A stretch of DNA of 64,000 nucleotides, taken from positions 7,098,436 to 7,162,435 of the forward strand of contig NC_034424.1 of NCBI RefSeq assembly GCF_002078875.1. The letters are read 5' to 3'. Positions 48,907 through 60,990 of this stretch are shown piece after piece. The DNA is from Numida meleagris (taxonomy: Eukaryota > Chordata > Aves > Galliformes > Numididae). The notes beneath the pieces are model-generated. The model saw only the letters and a list, made by a program, of their open reading frames with translations. It ran no database searches and was not told the origin of the DNA. The position numbers and the translations under genes were made by a program. The first letter of the stretch is position 1; each line of letters begins with the position of its first letter.

Positions 48907-49828
48907 TGGGGGTGGTGGCACCCCATGTCCTGGTACCCTCCAGAGGGATGCTCACATGCTTCTCACGTGGCGTTTGGGGCTGGGGGGGCTTGGTGGTGAA
49001 AGGCTTATTTTAGCAGATGTCTTAAGTCCTCTGCCCCAGCTCTGTTGTAGCACCTGGCAATTGGCTTCAAAAAGTGTTCTGGGGGTGCTGGTAGAACCAG
49101 AGACCACAAAGCCATGTGCAGTGCTGCTGCACTGTGTGACTCGTGCCCTTCTCCCTGGTGCTGCGTCACATCCCCAGGGGATGCTCCTGCTGCATCCCCA
49201 CTTGCTGTGTGCTGTGGTTTTCAGCCCTCTGCCTGCCAAGCATTCCTACCAGCTCGAAGTCTTTAAAGTCAGAGGAGCGGCTGTGGTCTTCTAATTGACA
49301 GAACACGAGCCCCGGGACTTCCCTGAATTAATCTGTGACAAGTGCAATTGCCCAGTGTCTCTATTAGGGGAGAGAAAGACAGCAAGGCGAGGCACAAATC
49401 CTGCCTGCCCCGCTTGGATTTAGCAGTTGGCAGGAGCTGCAGAAGCCTTGGCTGCCCACGCAGGACCCCGTTACACCTGCCCTGGGCTGGGCTTTGGCCC
49501 CCATGGGGTCCCTCCTGCATCCCTGTCCCCTCTCGATGGGACCGTGACACCAGCACGGAGCATTTTGCAGTGGGGTCTTTCTGTTGGCACTGTGCATGAA
49601 ATCTTGTTGCAGAGAAAACCCCTGAGGCCGTGAAGGCGCAGATGGCTGCTGCGGTGGGGATGGCAGCCTGTAAGCTGCAGGCAGGGGCTGCAGCTCTGTC
49701 CTCACACCTTTCCTTCACGCCTCGGTGGGTTATTTGGGCTATGCAGCCATGGGCAGGGGCAAGATAGCAGAGCACGGGTTGCTGTCAGCTTGTTTCCATT
49801 GCCAGGGCTGAGCTTGTCTCACAGCTCT

Positions 49829-49843
49829 GTGCCTCAGTTTCCC
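49829..49843 (-). repeat. MIR-like 15-mer, copy 5 (RXRA intron 2)
   Basis: GTGCCTCAGTTTCCC, exact match to the 19849 and 29204 copies. Confidence 0.4.
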
Positions 49844-50221
49844 TCTGTGCAGGGGGGGAACACACCATCCTGTCCTGCCAGGAATGTGGAAATCAAGTCA
49901 GGAATCTTTCACTGAAATCTCAGAGCTGCTGATGGGGCCATGCCAGCCCCTCTGTTCCAGCTTTCTTTGCTTTGTTTCCTGAATCTCTTGGGCTCTGCTG
50001 AAGGCTGTGAATGGCAGGGAAGCGTCCCACACCTGCAGCTCTGCAAAGCCAGGCCTTGTTGCACCTGGCTCGCTGATCTCTGGGCTGAGGTGCTCACATT
50101 CTCTTCTGGGCTCAGCACTGTGGTTTTTAAGCTGTTTGTCCCCATTTGAGGCTTGTCCCCTATTTCATACGTTGTCCTGCCTGTACCCGATCTCACTTGC
50201 TCCCTGCTTGTGTCCTCACAG

Positions 50222-50372
50222 CTCAACTCACCCATGAACCCCGTCAGCAGCTCAGAAGATATCAAGCCACCCCTGGGGCTCAACGGAGTCCTCAAAGTGC
50301 CAGCACATCCCTCAGGAACAATGGCCTCCTTCACCAAGCACATATGTGCCATCTGCGGGGACAGATCTTCAG
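50222..50372 (+). CDS. RXRA: RXRA exon 3: end of A/B domain and first half of zinc finger 1
   Basis: Seen: acceptor CTCACAG ends at 50221 and donor GTAAGG starts at 50373. The exon is 151 nt, giving 50 codons plus one G that is completed in exon 4 (Gly149). It reads [17 protein letters not shown] at the start and [13 protein letters not shown] at the end. Cys140 and Cys143 are the first two zinc ligands of finger 1 of the C4 nuclear-receptor DNA-binding domain. The IKPP tetrapeptide (Lys113) corresponds to the SUMO-acceptor site reported for human RXRA Lys108. Compared with the mammalian protein as I recall it, the visible change is GTMASF in place of GNMASF just before the fingers. The exon sits 3.6 kb after exon 2 and 0.8 kb before exon 4. 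The zinc finger is split by intron 3, the classic nuclear-receptor arrangement. Identification is certain. Confidence 0.98.
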
Positions 50373-51415
<1,043 letters not shown>

Positions 51416-51943
51416 TGACACACGGGGCCGTCAGGAGCGTGTTGTGCTCATCTGCCTATAGCTGGGGCTGTGCTGACCCAAGAGCATTCCCCAGCGGCGC
51501 TGGATGCTTTTTTTTTTTTTTTTTTTTCTGATTGGGAAGAAAGAAGAAATTCGGTCTTGTAAAAAGATATCCCTTCCCCTTGCTGGAATTTAAATGAAGG
51601 ATCTAAAACTCCCTGGCAGTGCCTCTTTGAAGTGCTCTTTTTAAATGCTGACTGCATCTCTCTGAAACTGCTGGCAGAACGGGCTTTTCGCAGGCACGAT
51701 GGGAAAGTGACCCTGCGGTGCTGCTCAGGTCTCCGCTGCCTTCTCCCCTTACACCCTCACTGGGGCGGGCAGAGCCCTTTCCCCGCTGCCGCTGGTGCCC
51801 CCCCTGGTCCTGCAGAGCTTTGGTGCTTGGAAACCTTGGAGCTTTCCGGTGCAAGCAGGGATGGGTTGCACCATGGAGGTGGCTCTGCCCGGTGCGGCTG
51901 TGAGCAGAGACCTCGTTTGAGTGAACAGTGTGGTTTGGGGGAG

Positions 51944-51997
51944 CGGGTTCTCCTTCCCTTTGGGTTCTCCTTCCCTTTGGGTTCTCCTTCCCCTTGG
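51944..51997. repeat. Short tandem repeat, three units of 17-18 bp
   Basis: GGGTTCTCCTTCCCTTT is repeated three times with minor variation in RXRA intron 4. Confidence 0.85.
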
Positions 51998-52074
51998 TTT
52001 GTGAGCACCGATGTGCTGCGATCGGGTGCTGCTCCGTGCCCACTGACAGGAGCGATGGCACGGGCTGAAGTTAC

Positions 52075-52245
52075 AGCTCTATTAATTAATCTCTAAACGG
52101 CGGCGGAATTCCCCGGGGAGCGCGCGTACGGCGCGAGGGCTCTATTAATTCGTCTTGATTAACGTTATCGCAGTGAATAGCAAATGAATTCATAACGATC
52201 AGCCAATTATTTAAAAGTGTGACAGATGGGAGCTTCATAACTCTC
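52075..52245. promoter_or_regulatory. RXRA: Candidate enhancer in RXRA intron 4
   Basis: Combines TATTAATTAATCTC, a CpG-dense block (CGGCGGAATTCC, GCGCGCGTACGGCGCG), then CTATTAATTCGTC, GATTAACGTTATCGC and CATAACGATCAGCC. An AT-rich/CpG-rich mixture like this, inside an otherwise ordinary intron, is typical of constrained non-coding DNA. Confidence 0.35.
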
Positions 52246-55200
52246 CGGGCGCGCTCAGGCGGGGCTGGCGTGGCGCGGGGGGAGCTTTGCTGGTGAGTAG
52301 GGTGCAATCCCCGTGCAGGCAGAGCTGGGCTCGGTGCCCTGCTCCCCAGGTAGAGGTAAGCCTGGCAGTGCAGCGGCTGCTGGCAGTGCAGGGATGTCCC
52401 ACGGGTGTAGCACACACCTGGAGCTGGAGCTCTCCGAGCTCTGGTTTTGAGCTGCTCTTTAGTGCTGATCCACCTGCTTTGCCAGCGGATGATCTCCGTC
52501 CCATCGCATCTGTCCCACTGCTGCTGTCATTCCCTGTTGCCAGCCTTGAGCCTTGGGGACAGTTGTCCCCACAGCACCTCTATTGGGAACAGCTCTGGGC
52601 TACGTCCTGCACAATGGTTCCTTTTGCCCCGCTGCTCACCTACAAGAAAATTGACTGTTAACCTCTGGTGTAAACTGTTTCAGCTTTTAGGTAACAGAGC
52701 TGGGTAATGGGCCTCATTTCCTCACAAAATACCTCACTCTGCAGACCTAATTTATAGCCCCATAAATGCAGAGCAGACTCCTGCTGAGCAGCATCTCTTC
52801 TATAGCCCAAATGTGTTTGTATGTCATGGAAGGACAGCAAAACCCTCTAAATTAAGTGGTGAAGGAGTCACTCTTCAATGGTTCTCCAATGAGTGCTCTA
52901 CACCCTGGTGCTGGGAAGGGACAGGACCAAGGGACCTGTCTGGGAGGAGGCTTTAGGAGCCGGGTCTGGGGGATCCAGGCTTCAAGCAGGGAATGGATTC
53001 CTTCTGGAGCACGCATCTCTGGCTGCTCCCTGTGAAAAAAAAACATTACAGCACATCCTGATGCTGTATGAGCCCTGTGGATTCTGGAGGTACTGAGGCT
53101 CTAATAAATAAGCAGCCAGGAGCATTTCCCCCTGTGAATTACTGCCAGCTGTGTGAGCCTCGGGTTTCTGTTCTGTCTCCCAATGAATACCGGAGAGTCA
53201 ACAAAATTCAGATGACCATCAGGGACCCTGACTGATGCAGGGACTGTTGTGCTGAGGGTGGCTGCATCCACAGGTGACTCTGGTTGATCTGGCACTCATT
53301 AGGGTCCGAGGTGGGTCTTGGTTTGCTGAACAGCTTTAGAGCCTCTATGTGCCATTAGCTTTCTATTTCAAGGGAAGAAGTGGAAAGTGAGTGAGTCAGG
53401 TGCCATGCCAGTAGGAGGGGTTGGCTGTGGGGTGCACTGGGGTCCCTGTGTGTGGCTGCAGGTCTCCATACTGAGCCCAGCCCTGCATTGCCACCAGCAG
53501 GAAATGCCATCTGGGAGCCCTTTCCCATGCTCCCTCTGAGCCACCCTGGGGACCCAACACAACCCATCCCAGCCCATCCCTCCTCCTCCTCCTTGTCTCT
53601 AGGCAGCTTTGTTAATTGTAGGGCTCACTAATTGCATGTGTGATAGTGCCTGGTGGGTGCTGGTGTGTGCCCACCTTCAGCCCACCTGGAGACAGAAATC
53701 TTTCCCCTGGCATTGCTCCCTGGGTGTCGCACCGTGGCCTGGCTCTGGTCACAGCTTGCTGTGCCACGTGGCAGAACCGTCCCTGCTCCCCGACATCCTC
53801 AGAGTGAGCAGGAGCAGGAATCTGGGGAGAAGGAGCAGGAGTTGGGTCTCCAGCTCGCTGCTCCCAGCAAATGCAGAACCAGGCAAGCGGCCACAGCCCA
53901 GTGAAGGGGCAGAGTTCAAGAGCACAGTTATTTTTAGGAGTAATTTTGGAATGGAAAATGCTTTTCAGCTTAATGAGCTTGTTTCTTGTATCCTTTTAAA
54001 GAGCTGCTCTTTAAACCAGCTGGTGAAGTGATGCTGGGTTGGTTTGTTGTTTGGGAGAATGCTCCGAGGTTGAGAAAAGGGGTTTGGTGTGTGATTTTTC
54101 TCTCATTGCTTTGGCAATGCCGTGGCCAGGTTTTGAGAGTGAAGTCACCTAGAGATTTTGGTTTTCCAGAGCCGTTCCCTGCACGGATTGATTTCATGCA
54201 AATGCTTCAACCCACTTTTTAACACTCCATTTCCCCGACATTACGTGTGTAGCGTCGCAGCAGAACTTTGCCTGCCTTAAGACATTACCAAATGTGGGAT
54301 TCAACTGAAATGTGGAAGAAGACGGCGCCGCTGATTTCCTGTATCACAGCCTTTGAGGTTGTTCACAGTAATAAGAAGCTGCAACATAGGGGGGGAAAAA
54401 AAGGAAGCGCAGCTACGTGAAGACGAAGCAGAAGAAACGTGCTCAGAACTAGTTTCCTATGGCAGCACTTCCAATGTAAACGGGTACCTGAGGCGTAAGC
54501 ACTTCAAGATGCTGCTGATGTGCAGCTAAGGTGTAGCATCATAAAAAAAAAAAAAAAGCAGCAGAGCCCGATAAATTCCACTGCTGGTAAAATGGAAATC
54601 CCCAGTAACCCTCCGCTGGTTAATAAGCTGGTAAATAAACAGCCACCCGCTGTAGGCTCTGGTAAAACCAAGCAGGAGGCCAACAGAGGCTCTGGGTCTC
54701 CAAATGGAGAGCATCCCAAAGAGTGGTGGAGGGCAGCGTCAGCTCCCAGTGCCCTGCTGATGTCCCCATATCCACCCCGTTTGCAGCGGGCTGGAAGGGG
54801 CCATCATCCTCATGTGTCTCTTCTGTCCATTGTTGGCTGTGGCTTTTGCTCTGCCCAGGGATGGGTTGAGCGAGGTGCCTGCCCTGTGTGTGCCCGGGGA
54901 GCCCACCTGCGGCGTCTGACTCCAGAGGGAATCCCATTGTTCACAGTGGTCAGTGGGTCAAGTTCTGGGGAATTACTCTCCCTCAAAAAAAGAAACAGAG
55001 CCCAGCCAGTAGTCCATGGTATTGTTCCTGGAAGGATGGATTTTTATCTTGGAAAGAAGCGCCCATCTGTATCAACTCAGGGTAAGCCATAATTACAAGG
55101 CACTGAGCCCTCCCCAGGCACGCAGACGCTCCGTGGCACTGCTGATGGGGACAGCTCAGCTGGCCGCTGCCTGGTGGCAATCATGGCCAAGCACGAAGCC

Positions 55201-57394
55201 CTGCCCTGCTCCCCTGAGCTCTTAGCAAACCATCACTGACTCAGTGTCGGAAACACCAAGCTGTTTTTTACTTGTGTCTCCGACCAGGCTTTAAATGCAG
55301 AGCATGCATTTGAAGTCTTTTTCTTTCTTTGGGCTCATTAGCCTGCGGATCACGGCACCGGGTCTCTCTTGGCAAGGCGAGGGCTCGACAAGGAAAGGAA
55401 GCTCGTGGCAGAGGGTTGGATGCTGGGGTGTTCCCACGGCTGGAGAGCAGGAGCTGTGCAGCTCTGGTCACGGGGTTTGCAGTGCAGCGCTGGCAGCCTG
55501 GCATTCCCCGTCCTCCCAAAGCCTCAGCGATGCACTCGTGCTCTCCCAGTGTCTGCAAAGGTCATTCTTTGCACTCAGACCCACTTTTGTAGCCACGAGA
55601 TGCTGCACCAGCGGTGAAGGCAGCACATCCCGTGTTGGTGCGCGTGCCAGCAGTGCATGGATCCTGTGTTTTTGGCACTTCAGCCCTTGGAGCTGGGCAG
55701 CTCAATGCTGCCTGCTGTCCATGGGATGAGGCATTTTGGTTCTTGCAGAGGGAGAAGCTGCCAAGGGGTGGTCTGAGCACATACACTGCTGTGCTTGTCC
55801 TGGGGAAGTGCAGATGGGCTTGAGATCACGAGATGCAAAGCGACAGCAAGCAGCCTTAGGCAAGAAGAAGCCAAATCAAGCGGAATAACATGAGCACATC
55901 TTCATCAGGTGCCATGGAAAACACAGGCTTCTGTCTTTGGCGCGGCTGAGACATAGCTGGAGGAGGCGAGGCTATGACTGCAGTATCTTTTTTCTCCTCA
56001 AGTGGATTGCAAGTTTTAAACCCTTCCCTTCTGCTGAGAAAATCACACTTTAAAAAAAAAAAAAAAGCCCTCTCAACCATATGAGTCTCCTTGAAGAAGA
56101 AGAAAAGCATTGGCACAGCCATCAGGCGGGGCTGGGGCTGATGCTCTTCATCTCAGGAGTGTTCCCGAGCCATGGCAAGCAGAAATCCTGCTTCAGCTCC
56201 TGCTCTTAGTGCTGAGCAAGTGCTGTGTTACAGCTACAGACATCAGCGTGGCTGGGAACAGTCCTGAGACCTGTGGGTCCCTGAGCTGCATGCCCTGTTC
56301 TTGCCCATCTGCACAGCAGCATGGGTCAGACGGGAGCAGAAGTGTTCTCCAGAGCTGAACATGGTTATTTCCTCTAAAATACATGTTGGCTGCGTCACCA
56401 GGGAGAATTTGGGTTGGAGGAGCCAGGCACAGGACTCTAGTTTTTATCTTTGTATTTAGAGGAACAGAGCAAACCCTGGGACTGACATGAAAGGAAGGGA
56501 CAAGAACCCAGCAGCAGCAGCTGGAGGAGCCCTGGGGCATCTGTGCTGATGGGGAAGGGTTGGCATTAAGCAAAATTTTGTGATCTTTTGGTGGTCGAGA
56601 AAAGAACGTATGGGAGTGAGGGGAGAGATCTGAGCGGGTTTGATGGTGGCTTGAGAAAGCATGGAGAAGAATGGGAATGGACAAAAGGCACTGCACCAAT
56701 CTGAGCATTAACAGCAGCAGCCTACCTGGCCCTGGGCAGCCAAGCAGCAAACACTGTGTGAACCTCGGGAGCCTCTGCAGCCCATACACTTAAAAGCAGT
56801 TTGCAGAAATAACCTCTTGCTTTTTTGCAGGAGAGCTTTGAGCCAGCCAACAAAACGCCCTGTTGGCGTGCAGGGCTGCAGAGCTGGGCAACAGGAGGGC
56901 ACTGCAAACTGGGCTGGCATTAATGGGAGCAGTATCCGCACAGGGCTCTTGTAGCATGTGCTTTAATTTCCTGCTGTTAAGGAATAAGTTTTATATTCTA
57001 GCTTATATTTTTTGCACTTGGGATGGAGCTGGTTTAGCAGCCTGAAGGGTTTGATTGTGCTGCAGGCGGCTCTGGTTTCACTGCAGCAACGCCTGTGCCC
57101 CTGCTGCTGCTCCTCACATTGCACAGCCAGGTTCACATTCAGCAAAGAGGGAAAGTGTTGGGGTAACTGTTAATAAATAGCAGGCTTCGACGGGGCTGAG
57201 TGCCTCGTTCAGCTCCAAACAAAGAGCTGGGGAGGTTCAGGCCGTGGTCTCTCATGGTGGCAGCTCCTGTTGCTTGAGCTGTGTCCTGTGGGAACCGTGG
57301 ATTTAGGGCATGCAGCGCCGTGATTGAGACAGAGATAGTTACCAGTGTAACTGTCTGCGTGAAGCTGCTTTCCAGGTTTAGCGACAGCTTTGCG

Positions 57395-57495
57395 CCGGCT
57401 TCAAAAGGAGATGATTAATAATAATGCTATTAGCATCTAACAGGCGTTTTTCATCTGTGTACTCTTCAGACGTTGACTCATCAGCATGTGACATG
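57395..57495. promoter_or_regulatory. RXRA: AT-rich candidate enhancer near exon 5
   Basis: GATGATTAATAATAATGC, TATTAGCATCTAACAGGC and TTGACTCATCAGCATGTG lie about 500 bases before exon 5. The last motif joins an AP-1 site to a MARE-like half. Confidence 0.3.
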
Positions 57496-57985
57496 CTTCT
57501 GGCTAGGTTGCTTCTCCTGCATGGCACCTGGGGCAGGTCTGTCCCGTCTGGTCAGAGCTGAGGGCTGGGTCCTGCTTTGCAAGCAGCGCCTGATGGCACA
57601 ACCCCACTGCTGGTCCCACGGCAGCATCACTGCTGCTCCAGGGGCCTCCATGGGAATCCAGCACCAGCAGCTTTAGGAGATGGTGCCGACTCTAGACTTA
57701 TCCATGAAAATGACCCGTTTCTCTTTTCTTCACCGTTCCCTGCTGTTGTCCCTTCACCTCCTCGTTTTCTCCCCCTGCAGCAGCGCCCATCCATTCCTCG
57801 CACCCACTGAGCACACTGCTGGCAAGGTCAGGTTGGAGAGCAAGGCAGCAGGTGTGTGTGCTCTGCAGCTCACAGGGATGCTGAAGGGGTGTCCAAGGCT
57901 CCGTGGAGCTCCGGGGTCTCAGCTCACCCCTGGCATCGTGGCCGGGAGCCCTGGGCTGATGCTGTCCCTTTCTCCCCCTCCCCAG

Positions 57986-58155
57986 CTGTGCAGGAGGAGA
58001 GGCAGCGGGGGAAAGACCGCAACGAGAACGAAGTGGAGTCCACAAGTAGCGCCAACGAGGACATGCCCGTGGAGAAGATCCTGGAAGCAGAACTCGCTGT
58101 GGAGCCAAAGACAGAGACGTACATTGAGGCAAACATGGGCCTGACGCCGAGCTCG
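57986..58155 (+). CDS. RXRA: RXRA exon 5: T-box, hinge and start of ligand-binding domain
   Basis: Seen: acceptor CCCCAG ends at 57985 and donor GTGAGG starts at 58156. The exon starts with CT, completing Ala209, followed by 56 codons, and ends on a codon boundary. It reads [19 protein letters not shown] (T-box and hinge), an acidic/Ser hinge, then [17 protein letters not shown], which is helix 1 of the ligand-binding domain, and finishes in GLTPSS. Family knowledge: the T-box helps RXR homodimers bind DR1 elements, and helix 1 stabilises the LBD fold. Differences from mammalian RXRA as I recall it are conservative (Ile for Val in TETYIEA, Thr for Asn in GLTPSS). The exon lies after a 6.6-kb intron 4. 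A tandem pyrimidine-rich repeat begins within 10-15 nt of its donor site. Confidence 0.98.
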
Positions 58156-58164
58156 GTGAGGCAC

Positions 58165-58252
58165 CTGTCCTTGGTCCTGCTGTCCTGTCCCTTGGTCCTG
58201 TTACCCCTTGGTCTTGCTGTTCCTTAGTCCTCCTGTCCCTTGGTCCTGATGT
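58165..58252 (+). repeat. RXRA: Pyrimidine-rich tandem repeat next to exon 5 donor
   Basis: Four to five units containing CTTGGTCCTGCTGTCC-like sequence (TTGGTCYTG at about 58171, 58192, 58209 and 58242, with a variant near 58223). The array begins within about ten bases of the exon 5 splice donor. Confidence 0.75.
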
Positions 58253-58327
58253 CTCTCGCACAGGGACACAGCGGGGAGCTGGGGCTCGGTGTTGGCGTGG
58301 CAGTAACCCAGCAGCCAGCCTATATTT

Positions 58328-58344
58328 GGGTCAGGGCAAGGTTA
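58328..58344 (+). promoter_or_regulatory. DR5-like retinoic-acid response element (RXRA intron 5)
   Basis: GGGTCA-GGGCA-AGGTTA: a perfect first half-site, five-base spacer, and a second half-site with one mismatch (T for C at position 5). DR5 is the classic RAR/RXR binding arrangement, so autoregulation is conceivable; chance occurrence is also likely for a 17-bp degenerate motif. Confidence 0.25.
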
Positions 58345-59742
58345 GCTTGTGGGAACTGGAGCTCAGCAGTGCAGCTGCTAGATGAGCTCAGGTGAAAGCC
58401 TGAGGAAAGCAAACCCCCCTGCCTGGTGCAACCAGCAGCACTGGTGCTGTGCTGCCTCGCGGCCATAGAGAATGGTGCTCAACCCACAGCTGCAGAGAGG
58501 AACAGACACTGCAAGGTGTAATTAAAAGGACTCACGGAGATTTTGTTTTAGTTAACAGCCATTAGTGCTAAAAGCAGGAAGGCACTCCATGCTCTGAAGA
58601 GCTCATAGTCCAATCAAGGCAGTAAACAGAGCTTTGTGGCTGAAGTGCAGAGAGATAAGAGCTGTAAAATTGGGGCGTGACTTTTTGGGTGCTGAATTAC
58701 ACAGCTGGGAGGCTGTGAGAAGGGGAAAGCTGTAGAAGTTGGCTCTCAAGTCCCTTTCCCTTTGGAAGCCTGTGTTATAGCAGGGCCTGCTGGAAGCAGC
58801 AGGGCTCTCAGAGGGCCTTGTGCAAACACGAGGAGAGTAAAGAGTGAGAAGCTGTCAGAGGGAAACTTTCTCGGTGCTTTTTCTTAGGAGATTCCCTTAT
58901 CAGCATCCTTGCTTTGAGAAAGCCTCACTGCAAAACAGCTGCCTCCAAATGTGAGAGCCATGCTGTCCTCTGGAATTTGGTTTCTAGGACAGACCCTGTG
59001 CAGAGCCCTCGATAAGAGGCTTATCACATATCACTCGTAGCCCAGCAGTTAGGGTGCAGTGCTGATTCCTCAGTACCCTCAGTTCCCATGAAAGCAATGT
59101 CCTTCTAAGTGTGGGGCACCTGCTGGCTGTCCAGCCCTCCTTTAGCTCCAGCTGGAGCTCTGGAGCATGCAGCTTCCATAGCCAGGACAGCAGGAACATA
59201 TGCTGAAACATCCCTTTGCATCTCCTATTGCTCTGCGTGGGGCTGGAGCCGGGAGATGCGCCTGTTCTAGGGAGGTGGAAGGACTCTGCAGGATTTGTTT
59301 TCTGCTACAATCATACTTCACCTCTTTTTTCACGTGAGGACTGAGCAGGGAGTACCTTATCTGGCAGGGTTTGGCAGGAGATCTCTGTGTTAGGGGTCTG
59401 TGGGATGCTCTCTTTAGCCTTTACCTACAAGGGCGCTTAGTGGCTTGCTAAGTGAAGTGTAAGGCTTCTTGCGTAGCCAATTCCAAAGTGAAGATCTTCA
59501 GAAGCTCCTCGAGCATGGCACTGCTGCCCATAGCCAGGAGCTTGGCTGGAGGGAGCAGCGCTGCCATGGCCAGCGAGGGGCTTGGAGAGCTCTCAGGAGT
59601 GGGAATACTTGAAGGGAGTTGGAGGCAGCATCGTGCTGACGTGAAAACAAACCCCAGAGAGCAAGGTGAAATGAATGGCTTCGTCTGGCACTGCGTCTCC
59701 TCAGCCTCTTGTAGCAAATTGAAAGCCGGTTCCTGCATAATT

Positions 59743-59776
59743 CAACACGCATTACTGTGAACAAGGATGCGTGTTG
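59743..59776. repeat. Inverted repeat with 10-bp arms
   Basis: CAACACGCAT (59743-59752) and ATGCGTGTTG (59767-59776) are perfect reverse complements around a 14-base loop. It lies in RXRA intron 5; no function is evident. Confidence 0.85.
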
Positions 59777-60803
59777 CATCTAAATAGAAGCAGGAGGCTT
59801 GTTGAAATGCCCTGTTATTGTCGGGCTTCTGCCGATGAGGTGACATTTGTAGCAGGTTTAGTGGCTGTGTGAGATCAGCAGCGCGGTGACGGTGAGGGGG
59901 GACGGAGGTGTTACCCTCCTCCACTGTGACGTGGAGGCACCAATTCAGTCCCTGATAGATGCATGCAAGCTCTTCCCTTGAACAAGGCACGTTGGGTCCT
60001 TGCGTTTGTGCCCTGCACCTTGGCACATCTCTGAGCACGGCTGGAGGTGGCAGCATGCAGGTGACGCTTGCCCAGGTGCTCTCATGCTTGTGGCTGTCGC
60101 CTTCCTGCCCCTGTCCCCTGGTGGCTGAGGTGCCTTTGCTTTGCAGCCTGGCAGTGGTTTTGTCCTGCAGCCACAGGGCTTTGGCACAGCTCTTGGAGCT
60201 GATTAAAGGGGAGGGCAGTGGGGGGAACGCTTGGCTCTGTCGCAGCACTTTGATTGGCACCAGGGAGGTGGGTGCAGTCCGTGATGGGGAAGGATGGCTT
60301 TGCCTCTGCCCCTGCACCCTGGCAGCCTGGGCGCTACCTTGGATGGGCTCCTGACTGCTGAAAGGCAAAGCCTGTAACTGAGAGGTTTTATCCCCATTAG
60401 TTCTTAATCGGCCTTTAGCAGTGGGTTTCAAGTCACCATTTTCTGGAAGATGCCTCCAAGCTGTGGTTTTCCAGCAGGATCAGGTGCCCTCCTGTCCTTT
60501 CGTTCTGTCACACTCCGGCACTGTGCCCTTGCTATTTACTGCAGGGAGGGATTTGCTTTCCTTGTGCGGGGACAGTTCTGAGCACTGCATCGCAGAGCCC
60601 TTCCTGGAGGTGAGCAGAGCAGAGGGATGACGCTTTCAGCTGCCTCTCAGCATTAAAATTCTGCCAGGAAGCACCGTGGTGGTTCCAGGAACTGCGATGT
60701 GAGGCAGAACCAGCACCAAAAGCCAAGCACAGGTTGTGCTGCCCGCAGAGCAGCCGTGGTGCGTGCAGCCTGTGGGAGCTGGGTGCTGTCCTTCCCCAGG
60801 GAA

Positions 60804-60990
60804 TTCATAGAATCACAGAATGGTTGAGTTGGAAGGGACCTTAAAGCCCATCCAGTCCTAACCCCTGCCATGGGCTGGTTGCCCCCCAAGAGATCAGGCT
60901 GCCCATGGGCCCCATCCAACCTGGCCTTGAGCACCCCTAGCAATGGGGAATTGCCCAAGCTTTCTTGAGCAGCCACTTGGGCTGCGGGAT
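60804..60990 (-). mobile_element. CR1 LINE fragment in RXRA intron 5
   Basis: Starts with TTCATAGAATCACAGAATGG, then TTGGAAGGGACCTTAAAG, CCCTGCCATGGGC, and CCCCATCCAACCTGGCCTTG. This is a textbook inverted CR1 3' region. The right boundary is approximate, where similarity fades after the leucine/serine-like GCAGCCACTTGGG stretch. Confidence 0.92.

Larger units (their letters stand above)
46598..50221 (+). other. RXRA: RXRA intron 2
   Basis: A GT-AG intron of 3,624 bases. The donor runs straight into a G10 tract. It contains a CpG-rich patch (about 47560-47890), a perfect T-MARE core with a second NF-E2-like site at 48878-48906, and one MIR-like 15-mer at 49829-49843. ORFs of 313 codons (minus, 47203-48144) and 297 codons (plus, 48401-49294) have no recognisable domain and I treat them as chance. 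Confidence 0.95.

Noticed and set aside
48401..49294. 297-codon plus-strand ORF in RXRA intron 2
   Set aside because: Low-complexity Gly/Cys/Leu/Ser mixture with no domain, lying between confirmed RXRA exons.
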